Part shown: piece by piece, positions 8,920 to 17,006 of the stretch | Position numbering within the stretch: the first letter of the stretch is position 1 | Layout of the letters: every line of letters begins with the position of its first letter | Assembly: GCA_947500385.1 (NCBI GenBank) | Contig: CANMSA010000006.1 | Span: 186,001-250,000 of the forward strand | Reading direction: 5' to 3' | Source: an uncultured Flavobacteriaceae bacterium | GTDB lineage: Bacteria > Bacteroidota > Bacteroidia > Flavobacteriales > Flavobacteriaceae | Length of the DNA stretch: 64,000 nt | Notes under the pieces: generated by a model | Told to the model about the DNA's origin: nothing | Databases searched by the model: none | Seen by the model: only the letters and a program-made list of their open reading frames with translations | Made by a program: the position numbers and the translations under genes

Positions 8920-9834
8920 CTAAAGCCCCAAAGCATCCATCGCGTCTTTTTCATAACGACTGTCATCCGGCGGGTAACGAAGCAAATGCTCAAATTTTCC
9001 AGTATCTTTTGCCAATGCGTAGATAAGACTTTCCCCTGCATATTTTGGTGTTTTGCTGTAAATGGGATCCTTAAAAGCATCCTCGGCGGACACGATTTCC
9101 CATCCCTTTTCACGGAAAAAACTGATCAGATCGTCAATAAACAGGGCGGCTAACAAATTATGATGCAACAATAGGGTATGGGAAATGTGTCTGCCATTCA
9201 ATTTATAGGAAAGGTCCTCATAAAATTGGGCGCGTTCCCAAATATGATGTAGGTAGTAATCCCGGTAGGGTGAAAGATCTGTTCCGGCATCTGCTTTCAA
9301 TCTGCGTATCAATCGCGTATCAATGTACCAGTCGGAGGCATCTATGGTTACATAACCGTTCTTATACCCTTGTCCGCGCAAGAAGCTGCGAAGGCTATCC
9401 ACCTTTTTTGCCGTTTCTCCCTCTTTTAAGTATGGATATCTAAAAAACCTTTTGAAATTCGAATAGGGCCTTAACAAGGTGTCTGCTTTGAGAATGTCAT
9501 CTCGAAAACTTACATACGTCTCTGACTGATCACTATAGTTATGATGGCTCCAAGTATGATTTGCGATGCCATGTCCGGCGGCGTTCCAAGAATGTAGCAA
9601 ATGGGATCCTTTGGTATTGTTTTTTCCCTTACCGGCTACAAAAAGCATCGCTCTTACATCTGCCTCCCAAAGTTTCTTGAGCAAGAGGGCGTTCCATTCT
9701 TGAAAAGTGTAACCAGGGCGGTCGTTGATGGTGCCATCATCAAAAGTAAAGCTAATTTTTTTCTGGGCCGTTAGTCCGGAAATTGTGAAGAATACGAACG
9801 TAGCGACTATCAGAAAAAGTGTTTTTCTGTTCAT
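8920..9834 (-). CDS. secreted polysaccharide deacetylase family protein
   Basis: About 304 residues from the ATG at 9834; the frame is open 23 codons further, but this start gives a clean signal peptide ending near LTAQ. NodB-fold carbohydrate esterase 4 motifs are visible: motif 1 SFTFDDG (catalytic base and metal Asp) and motif 2 NHTWSHHNYS (metal-binding His pair). Family members remove acetyl groups from N-acetylglucosamine-containing glycans such as peptidoglycan or chitin oligomers, outside the cytoplasm. It is a lone gene, facing the end of the MORN operon and 66 bases or more from the M56 gene. The substrate cannot be told from sequence. Confidence 0.9.
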   Translation of the reverse strand: MNRKTLFLIVATFVFFTISGLTAQKKISFTFDDGTINDRPGYTFQEWNALLLKKLWEADVRAMLFVAGKGKNNTKGSHLLHSWNAAGHGIANHTWSHHNYSDQSETYVSFRDDILKADTLLRPYSNFKRFFRYPYLKEGETAKKVDSLRSFLRGQGYKNGYVTIDASDWYIDTRLIRRLKADAGTDLSPYRDYYLHHIWERAQFYEDLSYKLNGRHISHTLLLHHNLLAALFIDDLISFFREKGWEIVSAEDAFKDPIYSKTPKYAGESLIYALAKDTGKFEHLLRYPPDDSRYEKDAMDALGL

Positions 9835-9969
9835 TATGGCTTTATTTAATAGAGGTTTATGGGTAGTGCCAAACGTTTCACGGATGCCTTCGGTTAATGG
9901 CAAATTCGCTTAGGTCGAAATGAAATGCGGTACTTAGGAGACGCGGTTAGGAACTATCCCTGATATCGA

Positions 9970-11316
9970 TTATTTGTTAAAAAAATCCATTGGATCCAAG
10001 TGCTTTTCGCCTTGACGCACTTCGTAGTGCAAATGCGGACCAGTAGAACGTCCGGTACTCCCTACATAACCGATCACATCACCCGTTTTTACCGTTTGCC
10101 CTTCACTTATTTCAAACCCGTTTAAATGGGCATACCATGTCTGGTAGCCATCTTCATGCTCTAAAACGATTAAATTGCCCCAGTTTTTTTCGGATCGTAC
10201 GGTTATGGCAGTACCGTTGGCAGTAGCCAGCACCGGGGTCCCGATCGAAGCGCGAATATCAATACCTTTATGTATGATGTGGTGTTTTACTTTTGGCGCC
10301 CGCACTTTAGCACCGAAGGTGCTGGTGATATCCCTTGGATTGTAGGTTTCCAAAGGGAAAATGGAAGGTATGTTATGAGTTGTTTCCAGGAGAAGCACGG
10401 CCTTGTAAGGTGTTGCTTCTTCAGGAATGGTTTGCTCAGTAAAGGCCAAAGAGATGATAATGGCCGAAGTAACAAGTAGACTATAGTTAAAAGTCTTCCC
10501 CTTTTTTGATTTGATTTTAGTGATCATGTCTATTCGTTTTTTGATGATTGAATTATTAAAATAACTTAATGTTGGGTATTGATGCTTGTTTTCAAGCGTT
10601 TGAAGCATGAGTTGCAGATAGTCTTTTGGGGGCACATTATCAGATAAGACCGCTTGATCCGCTTGAAATTCGTGAAGGGCCACTAGGGTTTTCTTATAAA
10701 AATAAAGCGTAGGGTTGAACCAAAATACAATGGCATACAATTCAATGAAAAGCAAATCGAAGGTATGCTTTAGACGAACGTGGGCCATTTCATGTTTAAG
10801 GATGAGCGGATGTAGGTTTTTCACTTGTTTTTTTGGAATAAAAACCCATGTAAAATACGTTAATGGAGCGGTCACCGAAGCTGCATAAACAAAGCTACCT
10901 TTAACCGCTACCTTGTCCGCATTTCGTTTTACCTTAAAAATGTTTCGAGTCGTCAGGACCAGTCTGGCAGTCACGAGCATACACCCTATCAAATAACCAA
11001 TAAAAATCCAATTGGATGAGGAGTTCCCCGGTGATTCATGGGGATTGGCTACCAAGGCGTCATTCATAGTAGGGGAGGGCAACCCCAAATGAAAGGAAGA
11101 TAGATCTACTATGGAAAGTACCTGGGCAGATCGCGAGAGGGGGACCAGTTGTCCAAGTTCCAATAGGGGCAACAGCATTGACACCAAGGGCAATAATACC
11201 AAAGTGAAACGATTGGCCCAATGAAAAGTAAGTGTACTGAGAAACCTGCGATACATGAAGCAAAGCAATGCAAAGACAAGACTTGCCTGTACCAAGTAGC
11301 TAAAAAAATCAGTCAT
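9970..11316 (-). CDS. M56 (BlaR1-like) membrane protease fused to an M23 (LytM) endopeptidase
   Basis: 448 residues. The N-terminal M56 part has membrane helices near 5-22, 33-52 and 102-120, then a cytoplasmic zinc-protease site HEMAH at 175-179, and further helices including one near 280-295. After it comes an M23 peptidoglycan endopeptidase domain (about 340-448) with GIDIRASIGTPV and HLHYEV, carrying the HxxxD and HxH zinc ligands. BlaR1 normally has a penicillin-binding sensor at this place. Here a wall-lytic enzyme domain is attached to a protease that in BlaR1 relatives triggers cleavage of BlaI. It overlaps the BlaI-like gene by 8 bases, so the two are coupled. The combination is known in Bacteroidota as M23/M56 proteins; its physiology is poorly described. 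Confidence 0.93.
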   Translation of the reverse strand: MTDFFSYLVQASLVFALLCFMYRRFLSTLTFHWANRFTLVLLPLVSMLLPLLELGQLVPLSRSAQVLSIVDLSSFHLGLPSPTMNDALVANPHESPGNSSSNWIFIGYLIGCMLVTARLVLTTRNIFKVKRNADKVAVKGSFVYAASVTAPLTYFTWVFIPKKQVKNLHPLILKHEMAHVRLKHTFDLLFIELYAIVFWFNPTLYFYKKTLVALHEFQADQAVLSDNVPPKDYLQLMLQTLENKHQYPTLSYFNNSIIKKRIDMITKIKSKKGKTFNYSLLVTSAIIISLAFTEQTIPEEATPYKAVLLLETTHNIPSIFPLETYNPRDITSTFGAKVRAPKVKHHIIHKGIDIRASIGTPVLATANGTAITVRSEKNWGNLIVLEHEDGYQTWYAHLNGFEISEGQTVKTGDVIGYVGSTGRSTGPHLHYEVRQGEKHLDPMDFFNK

Positions 11317-11692
11317 TGTTTCCTTTTAGTTTTTTAATCTTTGAATCGATCAATTGCTTAATTTCTTCAAGCTCGGTCAGGTCCAAATCTTCATCCTCCG
11401 TAAAAAAATGGGCAAACTTACTCTTAGAACCACTAAAGAAATTGTTGATTACCGAATTCATGTGTTTTTGAAAGTACTGCTCCTTTGAGATCGTTGGGAA
11501 ATACTGTCGAATTTTGCCGAAAGTTTCAAAGGATAAAAATCCCTTGCGCACTAAGACCCTTACTACGGTTGAAATGGTCGTATAAGCAGGACGAGGTGCC
11601 GGAAATTGTTCCACAATATCTTTTAGAAATGCTTTTTTTAATTCCCAGGCATATTGCATTACCTGTTCTTCTGCCTTCGTTAGTTCTTTCAT
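11309..11692 (-). CDS. BlaI/MecI/CopY-family transcriptional repressor
   Basis: 127 residues from the ATG at 11692 (an in-frame TTG lies 3 codons earlier). A winged-helix domain covers about 1-75 (LTKAEEQVMQYAW, YTTISTVVRVLVRKGFL) and a C-terminal helical dimerisation region follows. BlaI-type repressors bind dyads as dimers and are inactivated when the partner M56 protease is triggered. The partner gene follows with an 8-base overlap. Two tandem dyads lie 34-67 bases upstream, fitting autorepression. Confidence 0.93.
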   Translation of the reverse strand: MKELTKAEEQVMQYAWELKKAFLKDIVEQFPAPRPAYTTISTVVRVLVRKGFLSFETFGKIRQYFPTISKEQYFQKHMNSVINNFFSGSKSKFAHFFTEDEDLDLTELEEIKQLIDSKIKKLKGNND

Positions 11693-11725
11693 ACGGTGCA
11701 AATGTAAAACAAAATATTTTATATA

Positions 11726-11759
11726 ACTATAAATATAGTCATAAAACTATTTTTATAGT
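11726..11759 (-). promoter_or_regulatory. twin BlaI-type operators
   Basis: Two 14-bp dyads, ACTATAAATATAGT at 11726-11739 and ACTATTTTTATAGT at 11746-11759, share the arms ACTAT / ATAGT and sit exactly 20 bp apart, about two helical turns, on the same face of DNA. They lie just upstream of the BlaI-like gene and would let two repressor dimers bind side by side. They are also 127 bases from the divergent AraC gene and could affect it. Confidence 0.6.
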
Positions 11760-11885
11760 CATAAGTACCTGATTTTCATACGAGCTTCCGTGAACTCCCA
11801 ACAGGAAAAGGGGGGCGCACATGGTATTAATTTAGGAGGTTTCCTGTTTAAATCTTGTACATTCGTATCCTAGCTTCTTTTGAAA

Positions 11886-12764
11886 ATGCAGCAAGAGATT
11901 CCACATATTACCTTTAAATCGCGCCACCCCGCAGATCATGGGATAGAGATTATTACCCTTTCGAACCTGCAAAAACGGAAGGCTCAAATAAACCATGATA
12001 CAGAGAAAGCGCACCAGGTTGCATTCAATATGCTAGTTCTTTATACCCAGGGAACTAGTTCTCATTTGGTTGATTTTGTTCGGTATCCTGTAGCTGCGAA
12101 CACCTTGATCTATTTGTCAAGGGGCCAGGTGAACGCTTTTAAGTATACAGAAGGCGTTGAAGGGTTCATTATACTGTTTACCGATGAATATTTAAAGAGA
12201 CAGCTGCATAATCTCCCGGAGAGCGGTATCATACGGTTGTTCGATGCACAGTTATTTTCGCCAAAGATCGTAGTAAAGGAGGCATCGAACATCATGGCCT
12301 ACGTTCAACTTCTTTACAAAGAGTTTTGGAACGGAAAATCACTACTTGATAAAATCGGTATTTGCGATTCCCTTTTCCGTATACTTTTTTTAAAATTGGA
12401 GGCGTTACAGCAATTCAAATATGGTCATTTGGAACATGATGATAAACTAGTACTTTTCTTGACCTTTAAGAACCTCTTACAAAAGAACTTTACAGAAAGT
12501 AGAAATGCAGCCTACTATGCATCCAAACTTCATATCAGTTACAAGCATTTAAACGTGGTTTGTAAAACCGTCATGAATACTACGGCAAAGGACTTTATTG
12601 ATGCGTTTGTGATTTTAGAAGCGAAAAGACGCTTGGTAAATTCGACCGTAAAAAGCAATGAATTGGCATTTCAAATGGGTTTTCAAGAACCCACAAATTT
12701 TGTAAAGTATTTTAAAAATAAGACTGGATTCACCCCAAATAGCTTCAAAAAGGCTCATTCATAG
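11886..12764 (+). CDS. AraC-family transcriptional regulator (soluble)
   Basis: 292 residues from the ATG at 11886 (an in-frame TTG lies 2 codons earlier). The N-terminal part is cupin-like with no membrane helix. The C-terminal HTH_18 domain (about 190-290) has YYASKLHISYKHLNVVCK as the first helix-turn-helix and ELAFQMGFQEPTNFVKYFK as the second. It is divergent from the BlaI-M56/M23 pair and lies 91 bases before a SnoaL lipoprotein gene, its nearest possible target. The effector is unknown. Confidence 0.92.
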   Translation: MQQEIPHITFKSRHPADHGIEIITLSNLQKRKAQINHDTEKAHQVAFNMLVLYTQGTSSHLVDFVRYPVAANTLIYLSRGQVNAFKYTEGVEGFIILFTDEYLKRQLHNLPESGIIRLFDAQLFSPKIVVKEASNIMAYVQLLYKEFWNGKSLLDKIGICDSLFRILFLKLEALQQFKYGHLEHDDKLVLFLTFKNLLQKNFTESRNAAYYASKLHISYKHLNVVCKTVMNTTAKDFIDAFVILEAKRRLVNSTVKSNELAFQMGFQEPTNFVKYFKNKTGFTPNSFKKAHS

Positions 12765-12829
12765 TTGAATTGGTTTGGTATTTACCATTTTTTGGGCTTT
12801 TTTCACCTTTCTATCCGCACGCTGCCCTT

Positions 12830-12837
12830 TAATTTTG
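12830..12837 (+). promoter_or_regulatory. candidate Bacteroidota -7 promoter element
   Basis: TAATTTTG fits the Bacteroidota -7 consensus TAnnTTTG and lies 19 bases before the ATG of the SnoaL lipoprotein gene. No good TTG -33 element is seen at the usual distance, so the call is weak. Confidence 0.3.
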
Positions 12838-12855
12838 CCCTCATAAATATAACGT

Positions 12856-13728
12856 ATGAAACAGTATGTCTTCGCTATGGCATTGTTGGTCGTAGTAGCC
12901 TGCAAAACAGAAAAAAAGGAAAAAACGAACGAAACAAACCACGAAAAACCAAGTACTATGAACTTATCGAACAAGGAAAAATCGGTTGCCCTCTTGACCA
13001 GTATGGAGACCGGTGATCAAACTGCGGTAGGGTATATCGACCCAACCAATTACAAACAACATAACCTAGCCGTTGCAGACGGTCTTGAAGGCTTTGGGGC
13101 CGTTCTTCAAAATGCGCCGGCCGATGGCTTTAAAGCCAATGTTGTGCGTTCCTTTGAAGATGGCGACTATACCTTTACCCATACTATTTATGACTTTTTT
13201 GGACCCAAGATCGGCTTTGATGTATTTCGGTTTGAAGATGGAAAAATTGTAGAACATTGGGACAACCTTATTGATGTAAAGCCCTTAAACCCAAGTGGAC
13301 GTACCCAAACAGATGGGCCAACCATTGCCAATGACTTGGATAAGACCAGCGCCAATAAGGCGCTTGTAAGCGATTTTGTCACAACCATTTTGATAAATGG
13401 AGAAATGGACAAGATGGGCACCTTTATTGATGGGGAAAATTATATACAGCATAACCCGGATATTGCAGATGGCCTGTCGGGGCTTGGCAAGGCATTGGAA
13501 GCGATGGCACAACAGGGAATTGCAATGATTTATACCGATGTACATAAAGTCCTGGGAGAGGGAGATTTTGTGCTGACCATCAGTGAAGGAAGCTTCGCCG
13601 ATGAGCCCACATCGTTTTATGATCTGTTCAGGGTTGCCGACGGAAAGATTGTGGAGCATTGGGATGTTATTGAAACAATTGCCCCTGAGGAGACACGAAA
13701 AAATGACAATGGTAAGTTTAATTTTTAA
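12856..13728 (+). CDS. lipoprotein with two tandem SnoaL-like domains
   Basis: 290 residues with a short signal peptide and lipobox (VVAC, Cys about 16). Two SnoaL/NTF2-like domains follow, at about 40-150 and 165-275. They share the pattern [Y/F]I[D/x].x[N]Y.QHN, then ADGL.G, and end with FRxxDGKIVEHWD. The duplication within one chain is clear by eye. SnoaL domains form cone-shaped pockets used by cyclases, isomerases and binding proteins; no specific reaction can be assigned. It is preceded by an AraC regulator and followed by a strong terminator. Confidence 0.9.
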   Translation: MKQYVFAMALLVVVACKTEKKEKTNETNHEKPSTMNLSNKEKSVALLTSMETGDQTAVGYIDPTNYKQHNLAVADGLEGFGAVLQNAPADGFKANVVRSFEDGDYTFTHTIYDFFGPKIGFDVFRFEDGKIVEHWDNLIDVKPLNPSGRTQTDGPTIANDLDKTSANKALVSDFVTTILINGEMDKMGTFIDGENYIQHNPDIADGLSGLGKALEAMAQQGIAMIYTDVHKVLGEGDFVLTISEGSFADEPTSFYDLFRVADGKIVEHWDVIETIAPEETRKNDNGKFNF

Positions 13729-13757
13729 AGGTTTCCCTGAAATAAGGCAATAGGTAT

Positions 13758-13797
13758 AAAAAGAGCCATCTAAATACAGATGGCTCTTTTTTGTGTT
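13758..13797 (+). terminator. strong intrinsic terminator
   Basis: AAGAGCCATCT / AAATAC / AGATGGCTCTT forms an 11-bp stem at 13761-13787, preceded by A residues and followed by T residues. It lies 30 bases after the SnoaL lipoprotein stop and between convergent genes, so it may work in both directions. Confidence 0.85.
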
Positions 13798-13820
13798 GTT
13801 TCACAATGTATGACGCATTA

Positions 13821-14396
13821 CTAGCAGTGATCGATTTCCACCGTCATTTTGCCATTTTCATACGAAATAATAAAGGGTATTTGTTCAAGCGAACAGCGGG
13901 GTTCGATTGTAAACTGAATCATGCCGGACACTTTAAAGTTGTCCTCGCCTTTAAGCTTCAATTGCTGATTATAGGTGGTTGTTTGTCGCACCCAATTCAC
14001 ATACCCATCTACATAAGGGTGCGGGTCGTACTCCTCTACAGAACGGGGTGTTTCTGTAAGCTGGGCGGTCTTTTGGAGTTGATCCGACTCCTTCAAGATC
14101 AATTTAAAAACACCTGTAAAATCTCTTTTGGAATTCGGGGAAACATAGTAACAACCTTTTTTTAGGTTTACACGAACAACCAAATCGTACAGGTTGTTTT
14201 CCAGCGCGTCTATTTTAAGATGTAATTTGTAGGGTTCGTCTTTACTGTCATTTATGGGAACATAATTGACAACTGGGGTTCTAAGGTGTTCGGGTACAAT
14301 TGCCTCATTAACGGCCAACATTCTCAAAGGTTGTTGTTTGTTTTGTTGACAACCCACACTGGCTATTACCAACATGCATACTAAAAGTCTATTCAT
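13821..14396 (-). CDS. lipoprotein of unknown function
   Basis: 191 residues with a signal peptide and lipobox (SVGC, Cys about 16). The mature part is predicted to be beta-rich, with two separated cysteines (GCYYVSP and EPRCSLEQIP) and a terminal DHC. I do not recognise the family; a DsbD-alpha-like beta sandwich is one possibility but is not supported by a clear motif. It is divergent from the membrane winged-helix regulator at 14553. The 156-base shared intergenic region carries a phased repeat array, so it is a likely regulatory target. Confidence 0.8.
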   Translation of the reverse strand: MNRLLVCMLVIASVGCQQNKQQPLRMLAVNEAIVPEHLRTPVVNYVPINDSKDEPYKLHLKIDALENNLYDLVVRVNLKKGCYYVSPNSKRDFTGVFKLILKESDQLQKTAQLTETPRSVEEYDPHPYVDGYVNWVRQTTTYNQQLKLKGEDNFKVSGMIQFTIEPRCSLEQIPFIISYENGKMTVEIDHC

Positions 14397-14473
14397 AATT
14401 CTAGATTTAAAAATTAAATTGATATGGTGATGTTCGTTTTAGATGATGGGTTAAAATTAGTACCAGTTATCCT

Positions 14474-14520
14474 TGTCAAATGTCAAAAGAGTGTAAAAGA
14501 AGTGTCAACAACTGTAAAAA
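14474..14520 (+). promoter_or_regulatory. array of 11-bp-phased TGTMAA direct repeats
   Basis: TGTCAA or TGTAAA motifs start at 14474, 14481, 14492, 14503 and 14513; the last four are spaced 11, 11 and 10 bp apart. Tandem direct repeats at one helical turn with a TGTCA core are the hallmark of PhoB/OmpR-type winged-helix binding boxes. A protein with exactly that DNA-binding domain is encoded 40 bases downstream. Confidence 0.5.
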
Positions 14521-14552
14521 GTCATGAAATTGTATGTTCTTTATAGCCATAT

Positions 14553-15410
14553 ATGGACAACACTCTTTACTATCGGCTTCGCAGCGCTATTTTTCTTTTC
14601 GCTTGTATTGGATTATCCGCTTGTTCAAACCGGCAGGATACCTTTTCGGAAACCACTAAAATTGCCTTACGCGAAGCAGGACATCAATTGTTATTGGCCA
14701 ATAATGATTCTACCTCCTTGGTGCAACCGGTAAGGGTAGTAGGTGAATACAAGTACGAACTATCTTTTGAGAAGCCTTTGGCCATTGAACCCGATAGTCT
14801 GGTCACCATTATCAAAAATAGTTTTCAAAAGGCGGAACTACCACCACGTTATATCACGGAACTTGTGCGATGTGAAGATGTCGCTGTGGCCTATAGCTAT
14901 TTGATCCGTGAACGGGAGGCAAGGGGAATTGTCCCATGTCGGGGACGGGTGCTTCCAGAAGCGTGTTATACGGTAAGTGTTCGCTTTACAAAGAATCCAA
15001 CCTATTCTGCGAAAGACCCAACCCTTTTGTATATTCCTGCCTTGGGATTTGCCGCAGTACTGGCATTCGTTTATTATCGCAAAAATAAACAGGGTATGCC
15101 TTCCTCCAAAGGGGAACGTTTCTTTGCTTTGGGAAAGTATAAATTTTACCCGGAACAGAACAAATTAAATATCGGCGCTATAGACATTGGCCTGTCAAGA
15201 AAGGAATGTGAGTTACTGGCCTTGTTTGTAGAAAGCCCTAATGAAGTGATTCAACGAGATACCCTCACAAAAAAGGTTTGGGAAGACCATGGGGTCATCG
15301 TTGGCCGTAGTTTGGATACCTATATTTCCAAATTAAGAAAGAAACTGCAGGCAGATGACACGGTTAAGTTGACAAATGTGCACGGAGTTGGATACAAGTT
15401 AGAACTGTGA
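14553..15410 (+). CDS. membrane-bound winged-helix (OmpR/PhoB-type) one-component regulator
   Basis: 285 residues. The N-terminus looks like a signal or lipoprotein signal (LSACS, Cys near 24), followed by an extracytoplasmic region to about 155 with paired cysteines (RCEDV, PCRGR and EACYT). A single membrane helix lies at about 155-172, then a cytoplasmic Trans_reg_C domain at about 185-285 with LSRKECELLALF and VGRSLDTYISKLRKKL. The order is opposite to ToxR/CadC, in which the DNA-binding domain comes first. No receiver domain is present, so the signal should pass directly across the membrane. It probably regulates itself and the divergent lipoprotein through the phased repeats upstream. 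Confidence 0.88.
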   Translation: MDNTLYYRLRSAIFLFACIGLSACSNRQDTFSETTKIALREAGHQLLLANNDSTSLVQPVRVVGEYKYELSFEKPLAIEPDSLVTIIKNSFQKAELPPRYITELVRCEDVAVAYSYLIREREARGIVPCRGRVLPEACYTVSVRFTKNPTYSAKDPTLLYIPALGFAAVLAFVYYRKNKQGMPSSKGERFFALGKYKFYPEQNKLNIGAIDIGLSRKECELLALFVESPNEVIQRDTLTKKVWEDHGVIVGRSLDTYISKLRKKLQADDTVKLTNVHGVGYKLEL

Positions 15411-15523
15411 GACGTTTCGATTTTCCTTAAAAATAAATAAGGGAACCACCAGAAGTAGTATTTTTACTTTGCATAAAAGGTCCTTCTCGACCTAACAACT
15501 TTTTCAAATTAAAGAGCATGCAT

Positions 15524-16723
15524 ATGAAAACTCGTCTTCTCCCAAGGTATCTTGCGCTATTGGTCCTTCTTTCGGTACTGTTCGTTTCTTGTAAAGAACA
15601 GGCCAAAGAACAACCCGAAGAACCCCCTTTGGTACAATATAATGAACCCGAATCGGCCTTGCCAATTGATAAATTAAAATTGCCTGAAGGTTTTAAAATA
15701 GAAGTGTACGCCGATAGTATTGACGGCGCACGCTCTATGGCAATGGGGGATAACGGTACCTTGTTCGTAGGAACCCGAAATGAAAATACCGTCTATGCGA
15801 TCCAAGATAGGGATCAGGATTTTAAGGCCGATAAGGTGATTGTATTGGATACCACCTTGGAGGTTCCGAACGGTATTGCCTTTAAAGATGGTGCGCTCTA
15901 TGTTGCGGAAGTGGGTCGCTTATTGCGGTACGATGCTATTGAGTCGCAATTAAGTAAGGTACCCGAACCCACTGTGGTATATGATGACTATCCAACGGAA
16001 TTTCATCATGGATGGAAATACATTGCATTCGGACCGGATGATAAACTGTACGTTCCAGTAGGTGCTCCCTGTAACATCTGTGATTCAACCGTTGTTGATG
16101 AGCGATATGCAACGATTACCCGAATGGATCCCGACGGAAGCAACCGGGAGATTTATGCCCATGGTGTGCGTAATTCGGTGGGCTTTACTTGGCATCCGAA
16201 AACGGGCGATATGTACTTTACCGATAACGGTCGTGACATGTTGGGGGATGATATCCCCCCTTGCGAGTTAAACCGGGTCACTGAAACCGGTCAACATTTT
16301 GGCTACCCATTTTGCCATGGAGGCGTAGTAAAAGACCCTGAATTTGGAAGCCAAAAAGACTGTGCGGAATTTGTGGCCCCAGTACAGGCGCTGGGCGCCC
16401 ATGTAGCACCATTGGGCGTTAAATTCGCTTCTGGTAACATGTTTCCCGAAAAATACAGGAACAGGGCCTTTATAGCGGAACACGGCTCTTGGAACCGAAC
16501 AGAAAAAGTGGGCTATAAGCTAAGCACGGTACAATTGGAGAATGGCAAAGCCGTCTCCTATGATACCTTTTTGGAAGGTTGGCTCGATGAGTCCTCCCAA
16601 GAACGTTTCGGAAGGCCGGTAGACCTCTTATTCCTGGAAGATGGTTCCTTATTAATCTCCGATGACTTTGGTGATGCCATTTACCGGGTCACCTATGAAG
16701 GGGCCGAGTTGGCTAGTAGGTAA
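15524..16723 (+). CDS. sorbosone/PQQ-dependent glucose dehydrogenase-like lipoprotein
   Basis: About 399 residues from the second ATG (an in-frame ATG lies 2 codons earlier). Signal peptide with lipobox (LFVSCKE). The rest is a six-bladed beta-propeller of the GSDH/sorbosone dehydrogenase type, with LKLPEGFKIEVYA, VPNGIAF, GHGVRNSVGFTWHP-like blade text, DNGRDMLGDD and FIAEHGSWNR. Relatives oxidise sugars or sugar-like substrates with PQQ in the periplasm, but many members have no known substrate. It stands alone, between the winged-helix regulator and the M48 protease. Confidence 0.9.
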   Translation: MKTRLLPRYLALLVLLSVLFVSCKEQAKEQPEEPPLVQYNEPESALPIDKLKLPEGFKIEVYADSIDGARSMAMGDNGTLFVGTRNENTVYAIQDRDQDFKADKVIVLDTTLEVPNGIAFKDGALYVAEVGRLLRYDAIESQLSKVPEPTVVYDDYPTEFHHGWKYIAFGPDDKLYVPVGAPCNICDSTVVDERYATITRMDPDGSNREIYAHGVRNSVGFTWHPKTGDMYFTDNGRDMLGDDIPPCELNRVTETGQHFGYPFCHGGVVKDPEFGSQKDCAEFVAPVQALGAHVAPLGVKFASGNMFPEKYRNRAFIAEHGSWNRTEKVGYKLSTVQLENGKAVSYDTFLEGWLDESSQERFGRPVDLLFLEDGSLLISDDFGDAIYRVTYEGAELASR

Positions 16724-17006
16724 TTACCAAACTGTGGAAGTTTAGATAAACAAAAGCGTTTGTAGGTTTCTTGTAGTTTACGGTACATTTTTGATTCTAT
16801 GGTTTTATCAAAGAACTTGCGCCGTGGTTCTAGGTGCGGATTTCCACAATTGTGTTTCTAGTGAAAAGACTATTTTGGCAAGGTACAAATACCAAATATC
16901 CTTTTCATAAAAGCCGTAGCCTTAAGATGGCGGTATTTATATAAGAAATTTTATATTGCGACGTAGTTGTTTACGACTATTTCGTCAACTTTACATACCA
17001 ACCATT

